From Lentisphaeria bacterium (GTDB lineage Bacteria; Verrucomicrobiota; Lentisphaeria; Oligosphaerales; Oligosphaeraceae): a stretch of 5,471 bases of DNA. The notes under the pieces were generated by a model. That model did not search any database. It was not told the origin of the DNA and worked only from the letters and a program-made list of their open reading frames with translations. The stretch is from assembly GCA_028699735.1 (NCBI GenBank), contig JAQVUB010000205.1, forward strand, positions 1 through 5,471. Direction: 5' to 3'. The first letter of the stretch is position 1. Every line of letters starts with the position of its first letter. Both the position numbers and the translations under genes were made by a program. Below, piece by piece: positions 1 to 5,471 of this stretch.

Positions 1-2
1 CT

Positions 3-2051
3 TTGCGTCGTCACAAACATATTGATTATCATATTGAGAATTCCCTGCGGGACTACCGCGACCTCGAGGAGGGTGTGCTGGCGGTGCATGTCAATCATGG
101 CATCTGCCTGTATCACGGCATCACCACCACCATCGCCAATGGCGAAACCAGTGAAGTCATGGAACTCGAGTTTGCCGAGAAGGCGCGACTTTACATACCA
201 CTTGATCAGGCACATCTGCTCAGCCGATATATGGGCGGCTCCAAAAATGCCCCGAGCCTGAGTATACTCGGCGGCAATCTCTGGAAACACAGCAAAGACA
301 TGGCGGCGGAAGCGGCCTGGGATCTGGCGGCGGAACTGCTGCGGCTCGAGGCGATGCGGCAAAGCGCGAGCGGACTGCAGTTCCAATCCTCGCCGGAATG
401 GGAACTCTCCTTTGCCAGCTCCTTTCCGCATACGGAGACAGCGGATCAGGTGGATGCGATCAAGGCAGTGCTGGAAGACATGTCCTCGAACAAGCCGATG
501 GACCGCCTGCTCTGCGGCGATGTCGGCTATGGCAAAACCGAAGTGGCTCTGCGTGCGGCCTTCCGGGCAGTGATGAATACCCGCCAAGTAGCCATTCTGG
601 TGCCGACGACCGTTCTGGCTCAGCAGCATTTCCAGACTTTCAGTAGCCGCATGGCGGCGTATCCGATCCGGGTCGAGCTGCTCAGCCGTTTTCGCAGCAA
701 AGCCGAACAGAAGCAGGTTCTGGTTCAGCTGGCCAAGGGTGAAGTCGATATTGTCATCGGCACTCACCGCCTGCTGCAGGCTGATGTCAAATTTCCCTCA
801 CTGGGCTTGCTGATCATTGATGAAGAGCAACGCTTCGGCGTCAAACACAAACAGAAACTGAAAACATTGCGGGCCAGTCTGGATATCCTGACGATGACTG
901 CTACCCCAATCCCGCGAACCCTGTATTTCAGCATATCCGGACTGCGCAACCTGAGCACCATCAACACCGCCCCGGCCGACCGCTTGCCGGTCAACACGAT
1001 TGTCGCACATTTTGACAAGGAGCTGATCCGGCAGGCAATCCGCCGCGAGCTCGAACGCGGTGGGCAGACCTTTTTCCTCTACAACCGGGTGCAAACGATC
1101 ATGGAAATGCAGCAGGTTCTCGAAGAACTGGTGCCGGAGGCGCGCATTGCGGTCGGGCATGGCCAAATGCCGGCCGGCGAACTCGAAGAGGTCATGACCG
1201 AATTTGTCGCTGGCAAAACCGATGTATTGCTGTGCACGACGATTATTGAAAGCGGCATTGACATCCCCAATGCCAATACGATCATTATCGATCACGCCGA
1301 ACGCTTCGGGCTGTCGGAACTCTATCAGCTGCGCGGACGGGTCGGACGCTATCGCCGCCAGGCCTACGCATACCTGCTGCTGCCACCAATGGGACTCTTG
1401 CCGGACAACGCCCGGGAGCGCCTGGCCGCTATCCGCAGATATACCAACCTGGGCGCCGGCTTCCGGCTGGCGATGAAAGATCTCGAAATCCGCGGCGCGG
1501 GCAATATTCTCGGTGAAGAACAAAGCGGACATATCGCGGCAGTCGGTTTCGATCTGTACTGCCAGCTGCTGCGTCAGGCAGTCGCTCAACTCGAAAACAA
1601 GGAAATCCCTGCCTTAAGCGAAGTGCCGGTCGAGATCGAACATTTGAGCAATTCACTGAAACCGGTCAAGGGCAAAAGCCAGTTTGGGATTCCGCCGGAA
1701 TACATCGACGAGGAACCGGTTCGGGTGGAATGCTATAAACGCCTGAGCCAATTGCTGTCGGTCGAGGAAGTCACCCGCTACGGGGAAGAGTTGCGCGACC
1801 GTTTTGGCCCGCTGCCGGAAATGACCGCCCTGCTCCTCGATCTGAAAAAAATCCGTATCCTTGCACGCCAGCTGAAACTGGTGCGACTCCATGTCAAAGA
1901 CCGCAGACTGATCATCGAAACACCCAAAGGACTCTACAAACTCAACGGCAAAGTCCCGGAACTGGCCGGCAAAACCGGCCGCGAACTGGTGAGCGAAACA
2001 CTGGATTTTTTAACAACGAAAATACTCGAAAATACTCGAACTTTTTTATAG
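3..2051 (+). CDS. mfd: Transcription-repair coupling factor Mfd, C-terminal part (5' end outside window)
   Basis: Mfd is the ATP-driven DNA translocase that pushes stalled RNA polymerase off lesions and recruits UvrA. Counting the first full codon as residue 1, the visible 682 residues start just before the RNA-polymerase-interacting (CarD-like) domain (about 20-90, with VHVNHGI at 28-34). The superfamily 2 RecG-like motor follows: Walker A GDVGYGKT at 172-179, DEEQ box at 273-276, TATPIPRT at 299-306, GIDIPNA near 419-425 and the arginine-finger motif RGRVGR at 444-449. The RecG/Mfd translocation segment (DLEIRGAGNILGEEQSG, about 492-508) is present, then the C-terminal D7 (TRCF) domain from about 563 (IPPEYIDEE). 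Family members are about 1,100-1,200 residues, so the UvrB-like N-terminal modules lie to the left. All motor motifs are intact. Oddity: the last 14 codons (from Phe669) and the TAG stop lie inside an AT-rich dispersed repeat, so the extreme C-terminus is probably not ancestral. The identification is very secure. Confidence 0.97.
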   Translation: MRRHKHIDYHIENSLRDYRDLEEGVLAVHVNHGICLYHGITTTIANGETSEVMELEFAEKARLYIPLDQAHLLSRYMGGSKNAPSLSILGGNLWKHSKDMAAEAAWDLAAELLRLEAMRQSASGLQFQSSPEWELSFASSFPHTETADQVDAIKAVLEDMSSNKPMDRLLCGDVGYGKTEVALRAAFRAVMNTRQVAILVPTTVLAQQHFQTFSSRMAAYPIRVELLSRFRSKAEQKQVLVQLAKGEVDIVIGTHRLLQADVKFPSLGLLIIDEEQRFGVKHKQKLKTLRASLDILTMTATPIPRTLYFSISGLRNLSTINTAPADRLPVNTIVAHFDKELIRQAIRRELERGGQTFFLYNRVQTIMEMQQVLEELVPEARIAVGHGQMPAGELEEVMTEFVAGKTDVLLCTTIIESGIDIPNANTIIIDHAERFGLSELYQLRGRVGRYRRQAYAYLLLPPMGLLPDNARERLAAIRRYTNLGAGFRLAMKDLEIRGAGNILGEEQSGHIAAVGFDLYCQLLRQAVAQLENKEIPALSEVPVEIEHLSNSLKPVKGKSQFGIPPEYIDEEPVRVECYKRLSQLLSVEEVTRYGEELRDRFGPLPEMTALLLDLKKIRILARQLKLVRLHVKDRRLIIETPKGLYKLNGKVPELAGKTGRELVSETLDFLTTKILENTRTFL

Positions 2052-2073
2052 GGTTGCTGCTTTGACGGATGAG
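2006..2073 (+). repeat. AT-rich dispersed repeat, copy 1 (overlaps mfd 3' end)
   Basis: This copy starts TTTTTTAACAACGAAAA and ends with TTTTTTATAGG, then TTG and TGCTTTGACGGATGAG. The same framework is seen at 4350-4418 in direct orientation and at 2216-2283 inverted. The middle differs: copy 1 carries two tandem decamers (AATACTCGAA) where the other copies have AAAACAC, AAAAAGGCACGAAAA or a near variant. The repeat encodes the last 14 residues and the stop codon of mfd. No transposase is visible, so it is best described as a small non-autonomous or REP-like intergenic element of unknown type. Confidence 0.8.
2021..2040 (+). repeat. Perfect 10-bp tandem duplication (AATACTCGAA x2)
   Basis: Two adjacent identical decamers lie inside repeat copy 1 and within the mfd reading frame. 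The unit is not a multiple of three, so the two units are read in different frames; changing the copy number would shift the frame and move the mfd stop. A replication-slippage origin is an inference. Confidence 0.75.
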
Positions 2074-2145
2074 CTTGCACGCCAATTCATAGTCTGGTCT
2101 GGAGTTTCTCGGGCGGATCAGATGCTGAAAAAGAGTTTGAGAGTC

Positions 2146-2174
2146 TTGCAGGGAGAGTGTCCCCGGGGTATATT
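2146..2174 (+). promoter_or_regulatory. Candidate sigma70-like promoter for ftsA-ftsZ
   Basis: A possible -35 element TTGCAG (2146-2151) and a good -10 element TATATT (2169-2174) are separated by 17 bases. They lie in the gap between mfd and ftsA, upstream of repeat copy 2. The -35 matches the TTGACA consensus only partly, and the spacer contains the GC palindrome CCCCGGGG (2161-2168). A GATAAT at 2195-2200 is an alternative -10 but has no convincing -35. A transcript from here would have a leader of over 100 bases that passes through repeat copy 2. Pattern match only. Confidence 0.25.
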
Positions 2175-2215
2175 CAGTTGATTACATCGCAGGTGATAAT
2201 ACTGCCATGCGTTTG

Positions 2216-2283
2216 CATCCGTCAGCGCCCCAACCTATAAAAAATTTTCGTGCCTTTTCGTGTTTTTTCGTTGTTAAAAAAAA
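2216..2283 (-). repeat. AT-rich dispersed repeat, copy 2 (inverted)
   Basis: Read on the minus strand this copy has TTTTTTTTAACAACG, then GAAAAAACACGAAAAGG, CACGAAAATTTTTTA, TAGGTTG and finally GACGGATG. Compared with copy 3, the stretch from AACAACG to TTTTTTA (about 38 bases) differs at one position, followed by a looser GG-TTG-TGAC part. It ends 24 bases before the ftsA start and is inverted relative to copies 1 and 3. The gap between copies 1 and 2 (2074-2215) shows no gene or RNA that I can recognise. Confidence 0.8.
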
Positions 2284-2307
2284 TGTATCTTTCGGGATTT
2301 TCTGGAA

Positions 2308-3576
2308 TTGAAGACTCAGCGTGAAATATTTACCGGGGTTGAGATTGGCACTTCGAGCATCAAAGTGATGCTAGCGGAATTTCTGCCGGGGGATTCTCTT
2401 GCGGTATTGGCATTGGGTGAAGCCCCTTCGCTGAAGATGTGCAAGGGGGAAGCCATTGATACGCGTGTCGTTGGCGGTCAAGTGGCTCAGGCGCTGGCAA
2501 CAGCGGAACTGGCCGCGGGGTTCCCGATACCAGGCCCAGTTTTCATGGCGATCTCCGGCGCGTTTATCGAAACCGTCAATATCACCGGTAGCGTACAGAT
2601 CAATGAACCCGGTGGCCTGATACAGGAAAGCGATCTGGAGGAAGCGACGCGGCAGACCAATCTGCCCGAGGTAACCCAAGGCAAATTCCGCCTGGCGCAA
2701 TCGGTCAACCGACTCTTCCGTCTGGCCGACGGGCGTGTTTTATTCAATCCGATCGGTCAATGTTCACGCTCACTTGAAGTCGAAACACAGCATTTCATTG
2801 CCGACTGGGAACGTGCCAATACGACTTACTGCCTGCTCTCGGAAGCGCTGGGGAAACTGGCTGTTGAGACAGTGATTTACACTCCACTGGCGGTCAGCTC
2901 TGCGGTTTTTCCGCCGGCAGTTTCCGACGAGGCGTTGAATTTGGTCATTGATATTGGAGGTGGGATGACCTCTGTGGCCATGCCGACATCCGTCGGACAC
3001 TTTCATTTAGGTCAGGTCAGCATTGGCTGTGAACATCTGGCCAATGATCTGTCCATTGCACTGGATCTGCCGATCCAGACGGCTCGCTCACTGCTCAGTC
3101 AGCTGGATGCATTGCACTGCACTGCCGTGGCCACCAAAGACAACCGCGCCCGCATGGTAACCATTCATCAGGATACCATGAGCAAACACCGCGTTATCCC
3201 TGCATCAAGCATTGAGCTGGTCATCGAAATGCGTCTGCGCGAGCTGTTTGAACTGATCCGGCGGCTGCTCGATGAACGCGGCGCTTACAGCTGGCTGGGC
3301 AACCGGGTTTTTCTTTCCGGCGGCGGCGCCCGGATTCCTCGTATCACGGACTTGGCGGCAACCGTTTTCAACCGCCCCGTGGCAATCGCGCAGCCATACC
3401 GGGTTACCGGGCGTGCGGATTTTCAGCCCTTGCCGCAATACAATACGGTCATTGGCCTGATCCGGGCAGGTTACCGTGATCTGCAGGTGGCCCGGCAGGT
3501 ATCACAACAGGCCTCGCCGGTGGGAACCACAGTCGAATGGTGGAAAAATGCCTGGAAAGCAATTACAGACTGGTAG
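2308..3576 (+). CDS. ftsA: Cell division protein FtsA (actin-like membrane tether for FtsZ)
   Basis: FtsA is an actin/Hsp70-fold ATP-binding protein that attaches FtsZ filaments to the inner face of the membrane and recruits later divisome proteins. The 422 residues match the usual FtsA length. Visible motifs are phosphate-1 GVEIGTSSIKV (10-20), the FtsA-specific 1C region (about 90-175, including FNPIGQ and the QHFIAD stretch), phosphate-2 NLVIDIGGGMTS (211-222), the adenosine motif FLSGGGARIPRI (335-346) and a C-terminal amphipathic helix VEWWKNAWKAITDW (409-422). That helix is equivalent to the membrane-targeting tail of E. coli FtsA and rich in Trp. The start is TTG: no in-frame ATG or GTG lies upstream before the TAA at 2275, and the next ATG (codon 21) would remove phosphate-1. 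A weak GGGA at 2294-2297 may serve as ribosome binding site. The ftsZ-like gene follows on the same strand. Sequence similarity to well-studied FtsA proteins looks moderate, but the motif order is complete. Confidence 0.9.
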   Translation: MKTQREIFTGVEIGTSSIKVMLAEFLPGDSLAVLALGEAPSLKMCKGEAIDTRVVGGQVAQALATAELAAGFPIPGPVFMAISGAFIETVNITGSVQINEPGGLIQESDLEEATRQTNLPEVTQGKFRLAQSVNRLFRLADGRVLFNPIGQCSRSLEVETQHFIADWERANTTYCLLSEALGKLAVETVIYTPLAVSSAVFPPAVSDEALNLVIDIGGGMTSVAMPTSVGHFHLGQVSIGCEHLANDLSIALDLPIQTARSLLSQLDALHCTAVATKDNRARMVTIHQDTMSKHRVIPASSIELVIEMRLRELFELIRRLLDERGAYSWLGNRVFLSGGGARIPRITDLAATVFNRPVAIAQPYRVTGRADFQPLPQYNTVIGLIRAGYRDLQVARQVSQQASPVGTTVEWWKNAWKAITDW

Positions 3577-3601
3577 AAGCAATGGCAGTACAACAGGTCA
3601 C

Positions 3602-3606
3602 AGGGG
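3602..3606 (+). promoter_or_regulatory. Ribosome binding site deciding the ftsZ-like start
   Basis: AGGGG sits 8 bases before the ATG at 3615. The two other in-frame ATGs (3537, inside ftsA, and 3582, 5 bases after the ftsA stop) have no comparable site at good spacing, so 3615 is preferred. Confidence 0.6.
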
Positions 3607-3614
3607 ATAACAAT

Positions 3615-4349
3615 ATGCTGCTGATCGGGGTCGGCAATGCCGGCGGCCGTGCGGCTTACTATGTCTTTCAGCGGGGAAGCCTGCCGGGATTGCGCATCTG
3701 CGCCATGGACAGCGATGCGGATGCTCTGCAAAAACTCTCCGGTCTGAATACCATTCTGCTGCCGGAACCGGTTGATGCTGAAGCGGGAGTGGAAGTCAGT
3801 CATCCGGTTTTGCAGGCGGCATTGGATGCCCAGTTTCCGACAATTCATCTGCTGCTGGTAGTAACCGGTCTTGGCGGACGGGCGGGATGTCACTACACGC
3901 TGGAAACTCTGCGCTATGCGCGTTCGAAAAAGTTGGCCTGCGCTGCAATTGTAGCGATGCCGCACAGTTTTGACAGCCCAGAGCTGCACGCCCGCGCCGA
4001 AACTGGCCTGCGTCAGTTGCGCGAAATCACGCCGGCAGTGCAACTGCTGCCCTGCCAGGAATTCGGCGAACTCTTTCTCGATAAATCGCGCGAAGAGGCC
4101 TACCCGCAAGCCGCGCGCTGGCTGGCGGAAAGCAGCATCGGCTTCCTGTACCCCTTTGCAAAATTCAAGATTCCAAAGCGGGTTTCCGGCAAAGCGGGTC
4201 GCAAGGAAGACCCCAATCAGCTGACTTTCATCTTCAGCGATCAGCCCCGCGGCATCTTTACCGGTGGACTGCCCAGCAACTTCTACGGGCAAAATCTCGA
4301 CATACCGACCTTTCAACGCCGCAATATCGAAATCGACCCGGGAGAATAG
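3615..4349 (+). CDS. Short, divergent FtsZ-like protein lacking the C-terminal subdomain
   Basis: FtsZ is the tubulin-like GTPase that forms the division ring. This 244-residue protein aligns by eye with the FtsZ N-terminal half: T1 loop IGVGNAGGRAA (4-14), strand 2/T2 CAMDSDADALQKL (29-41), the tubulin signature as TGLGGRAGCH (84-93, versus the usual AGMGGGTGTG) and MPHSFDSPELHARAETGLRQL (115-135). A basic linker follows (KFKIPKRVSGKAGRK, 183-197), then LDIPTFQRR (228-236), which closely matches the FtsZ C-terminal conserved peptide (E. coli LDIPAFLRK) that binds FtsA. Missing are the T7 loop (NxDxxD), the whole C-terminal subdomain (normally about 100-130 residues) and the T3 loop; the guanine-contact segment LPND reads LPCQE. 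The frame is open throughout, so this is not an obvious frameshift. Starting at 3582 would add MAVQQVTGDNN. Its place directly behind ftsA supports a division role. Whether it binds GTP or polymerises is doubtful; it could be an accessory paralogue, or the only FtsZ of this lineage. Confidence 0.8.
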   Translation: MLLIGVGNAGGRAAYYVFQRGSLPGLRICAMDSDADALQKLSGLNTILLPEPVDAEAGVEVSHPVLQAALDAQFPTIHLLLVVTGLGGRAGCHYTLETLRYARSKKLACAAIVAMPHSFDSPELHARAETGLRQLREITPAVQLLPCQEFGELFLDKSREEAYPQAARWLAESSIGFLYPFAKFKIPKRVSGKAGRKEDPNQLTFIFSDQPRGIFTGGLPSNFYGQNLDIPTFQRRNIEIDPGE

Positions 4350-4418
4350 TTTTTTTAACAACGAAAAAACACAAAAAGGCACGAAAATTTTTTAGGTGTT
4401 GTTGCTTTGACGGATGAG
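4350..4418 (+). repeat. AT-rich dispersed repeat, copy 3
   Basis: This copy begins at the base after the ftsZ-like TAG with TTTTTTTAACAACG, continues through GGCACGAAAATTTTTTA and ends with GTTGCTTTGACGGATGAG. It is a direct copy of the element at 2006-2073 and inverted relative to 2216-2283. AACAAC (4357-4362) could pair with GTTGTT (4398-4403), a weak AT-rich stem, so it is not a convincing intrinsic terminator. Confidence 0.8.
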
Positions 4419-4440
4419 ACCGCTTGAGAAAAAGTGGCGT

Positions 4441-4453
4441 AACCGGCCCGGTT
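4441..4453 (+). promoter_or_regulatory. 13-bp perfect palindrome, possible operator
   Basis: AACCGGCCCGGTT is a perfect inverted repeat of six bases on each side of a central C, in the gap before the aldolase gene. Its AACCGG...CCGGTT arms resemble the kind of site bound by LacI-family sugar-responsive repressors, but no regulator gene is visible and only one copy occurs. The rest of the gap (4454-4528) shows no promoter I would defend. Confidence 0.25.
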
Positions 4454-4528
4454 GCGATTTCTGTTTGCACTCCCACGCCCGGATCAGGAAAGTCTTATTT
4501 TCCGCAGACAAATCGATTGTGTTAAGTT

Positions 4529-4535
4529 AAGGAAG
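4529..4535 (+). promoter_or_regulatory. Ribosome binding site of the aldolase gene
   Basis: AAGGAAG lies 7 bases before the ATG at 4543. An earlier ATG at 4538 is out of frame, only 2 bases from the site, and reads Met-Val-stop with its TGA overlapping the true start, so 4543 is chosen. Confidence 0.65.
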
Positions 4536-4542
4536 TTATGGT

Positions 4543-5471
4543 ATGAATGAAGAATTAAGAGAGCTGGCTGAGGTTTCGCGTTTCTACGGGAGTGATCCCG
4601 CTTATGTTTTTCTGGGCGGCGGCAATACGTCGGTGAAGATTGGCGAACGCCTGTATATCAAGCCGAGCGGAGTCGCCCTGGCAACCATTGAACCGGAACA
4701 GTTTCTGGCTCTGGAACGCAATACGCTGAAGCAGATTTTCAGTCTGGATTCCGGGCTGGATGCGACGACTCGCGAGGCCTGTGCCAAGGAGATTCTGCAA
4801 TCCGCAGTGCGTCCGCTGGGCAGTGGGCGTCCTTCGGTCGAAGCACCGGTGCATCAGGTAATCGATGGTCGCTTTGTCGTGCATCTGCATCCAGCTCTGG
4901 TCAATGCAATGACCTGCGCAAAGGATGGCAAAGCAGCCTGTGCGCGCCTGTTTCCGGAAGCCATCTGGCTGGATTACTGCGATCCGGGCTGCACGCTGGC
5001 CGGGAAAGTCCGCGAGAGCCTCGAAGCAAGCCGGAAGACCAGCGGCATACAGTCCCAGATCATCTTCCTGCAGAATCACGGCGTTTTCGTCGGTGCCGAC
5101 AGCTGCGAGGAAATCAAAAGCCTTTACAGCATGATCATCGGGCGCATCAGCCAAGCCTGCAAGGATGCAGGAGTAACCGATCAACTCGCCTTTGCCGAGG
5201 CGGATTCGGCCTGCGTGCAGGAAGTCGCCCCGGCTTTGCGCACACTGCTGTCCGATGCGGAAGACAACCGGGCAATCGTACATTGCGGCGGCAATGCAAC
5301 ACCCTTTGCCGGCCCGCTTACCCCGGATCATATCGTCTACGCAAAATCCTTTGCCTATTGCGGTAAGGCCACCAAGGCCGACTTGGAAGCGTTCCGCAGC
5401 CAGCGCGGCTATCTTCCCAAGGTATTGCAGATTGACGGAAAGGCTTTGTTCACTGCCGGGACAGACCTCAA
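4543..5471 (+). CDS. Class II (zinc) aldolase family protein, rhamnulose-phosphate-aldolase-like (3' end outside window)
   Basis: Class II aldolases of the FucA/RhaD/adducin fold use a zinc ion to cleave sugar-1-phosphates to dihydroxyacetone phosphate and an aldehyde in the cytoplasm. The 309 visible codons stay open to the window edge. Seen motifs are the phosphate-binding GGGNTS (25-30) and KPSG (40-43), the probable catalytic Glu100 in RPSVEAPVH, zinc ligands His114 and His116 in VVHLHP and the third zinc ligand His179 in LQNHG (176-180). The later TPDHIVYAK (261-269) is typical of the longer COG3347-type proteins (RhaE/YuxG-like), in which a short-chain dehydrogenase domain may follow. 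The aldolase core is complete; whether a dehydrogenase domain follows cannot be seen. The substrate is not determined: rhamnulose-1-phosphate is the best-known one for this subgroup, but no rhaA, rhaB or transporter gene is in view. The start is supported by a good Shine-Dalgarno site. Confidence 0.88.
   Translation, partial: MNEELRELAEVSRFYGSDPAYVFLGGGNTSVKIGERLYIKPSGVALATIEPEQFLALERNTLKQIFSLDSGLDATTREACAKEILQSAVRPLGSGRPSVEAPVHQVIDGRFVVHLHPALVNAMTCAKDGKAACARLFPEAIWLDYCDPGCTLAGKVRESLEASRKTSGIQSQIIFLQNHGVFVGADSCEEIKSLYSMIIGRISQACKDAGVTDQLAFAEADSACVQEVAPALRTLLSDAEDNRAIVHCGGNATPFAGPLTPDHIVYAKSFAYCGKATKADLEAFRSQRGYLPKVLQIDGKALFTAGTDL

Noticed and set aside
798..1589. 263-residue open frame on the minus strand inside mfd
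   Set aside because: It is antisense to the strongly conserved Mfd motor motifs, has no recognisable domain, and is explained by GC-rich codon use on the coding strand.
2006..2283. CRISPR-like array from the recurring repeats
   Set aside because: Copies are imperfect, in opposite orientations and far apart, with no regular spacers and no cas genes.
2283..2324. Small open frame starting at ATG 2283 as a leader peptide
   Set aside because: It has 13 codons, arises from the A-run edge of the repeat, lacks a ribosome binding site and simply overlaps the ftsA start.
3970..4224. A frameshift as the reason for the short FtsZ-like protein
   Set aside because: The alternative-frame translation here shows no FtsZ C-terminal subdomain or T7 motif, and the main frame runs unbroken from the T1 loop to the C-terminal peptide.
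3471..4382. 303-residue open frame on the minus strand across the ftsZ-like gene
   Set aside because: It shows no recognisable motif, overlaps the end of ftsA and all of the ftsZ-like gene, and starts within repeat copy 3. The plus-strand frame carries clear FtsZ features at both ends.
4350..4418. Intrinsic transcription terminator in repeat copy 3
   Set aside because: There is no GC-rich stem followed by a T-run; the only pairing (AACAAC/GTTGTT) is weak, AT-rich and widely spaced.
4555..5331. 258-residue open frame on the minus strand across the aldolase
   Set aside because: The plus-strand frame has all aldolase zinc and phosphate-binding motifs and a good ribosome binding site; the opposite frame has none.

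Overview
The window (moderately GC-rich, with AT-rich gaps) looks like ordinary bacterial chromosome and holds four protein-coding genes, all on the + strand. In order they are the C-terminal part of the transcription-repair coupling factor Mfd (runs in from the left edge), an FtsA-type cell-division actin homologue, a very short and divergent FtsZ-like protein, and the first 309 codons of a class II (zinc) aldolase of the rhamnulose-phosphate-aldolase-like type (runs off the right edge). The phylum cannot be fixed from this sequence. Divergent FtsA/FtsZ proteins and AT-rich dispersed intergenic repeats would fit a PVC-group bacterium (Verrucomicrobiota/Lentisphaerota/Kiritimatiellota), but that is only a weak inference.

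Layout: mfd occupies 3-2051, and its last 14 codons and stop lie inside a roughly 68-bp AT-rich repeat (copy 1, 2006-2073). A 256-bp gap follows. It ends in an inverted copy of the same repeat (copy 2, 2216-2283), 25 bp before the TTG start chosen for ftsA (2308-3576). The ftsZ-like gene follows 38 bp after the ftsA stop (3615-4349, with a strong ribosome binding site) and is almost certainly co-transcribed with it. A third, direct copy of the repeat (4350-4418) begins directly after the ftsZ-like stop codon. The ftsA/ftsZ-like pair is therefore bracketed by inverted repeat copies. The gap before the aldolase (4350-4542) holds repeat copy 3, a 13-bp perfect palindrome and a clear Shine-Dalgarno site.

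How the genes work together: FtsA and FtsZ are direct partners in the divisome. FtsA is an actin-like ATPase carrying a C-terminal amphipathic membrane anchor, and it tethers FtsZ by gripping FtsZ's C-terminal conserved peptide. Here FtsA looks complete, including the anchor helix. The FtsZ-like protein keeps a recognisable GTPase fold start and a near-canonical FtsA-binding tail (LDIPTFQRR). However, it has no room for the C-terminal subdomain and no T7 catalytic loop, and its nucleotide-binding loops are degraded. This reduced FtsZ-like protein, paired with an intact FtsA and without other dcw-cluster genes in view, is the most unusual item in the window. Mfd and the aldolase have no evident functional link to the division pair.
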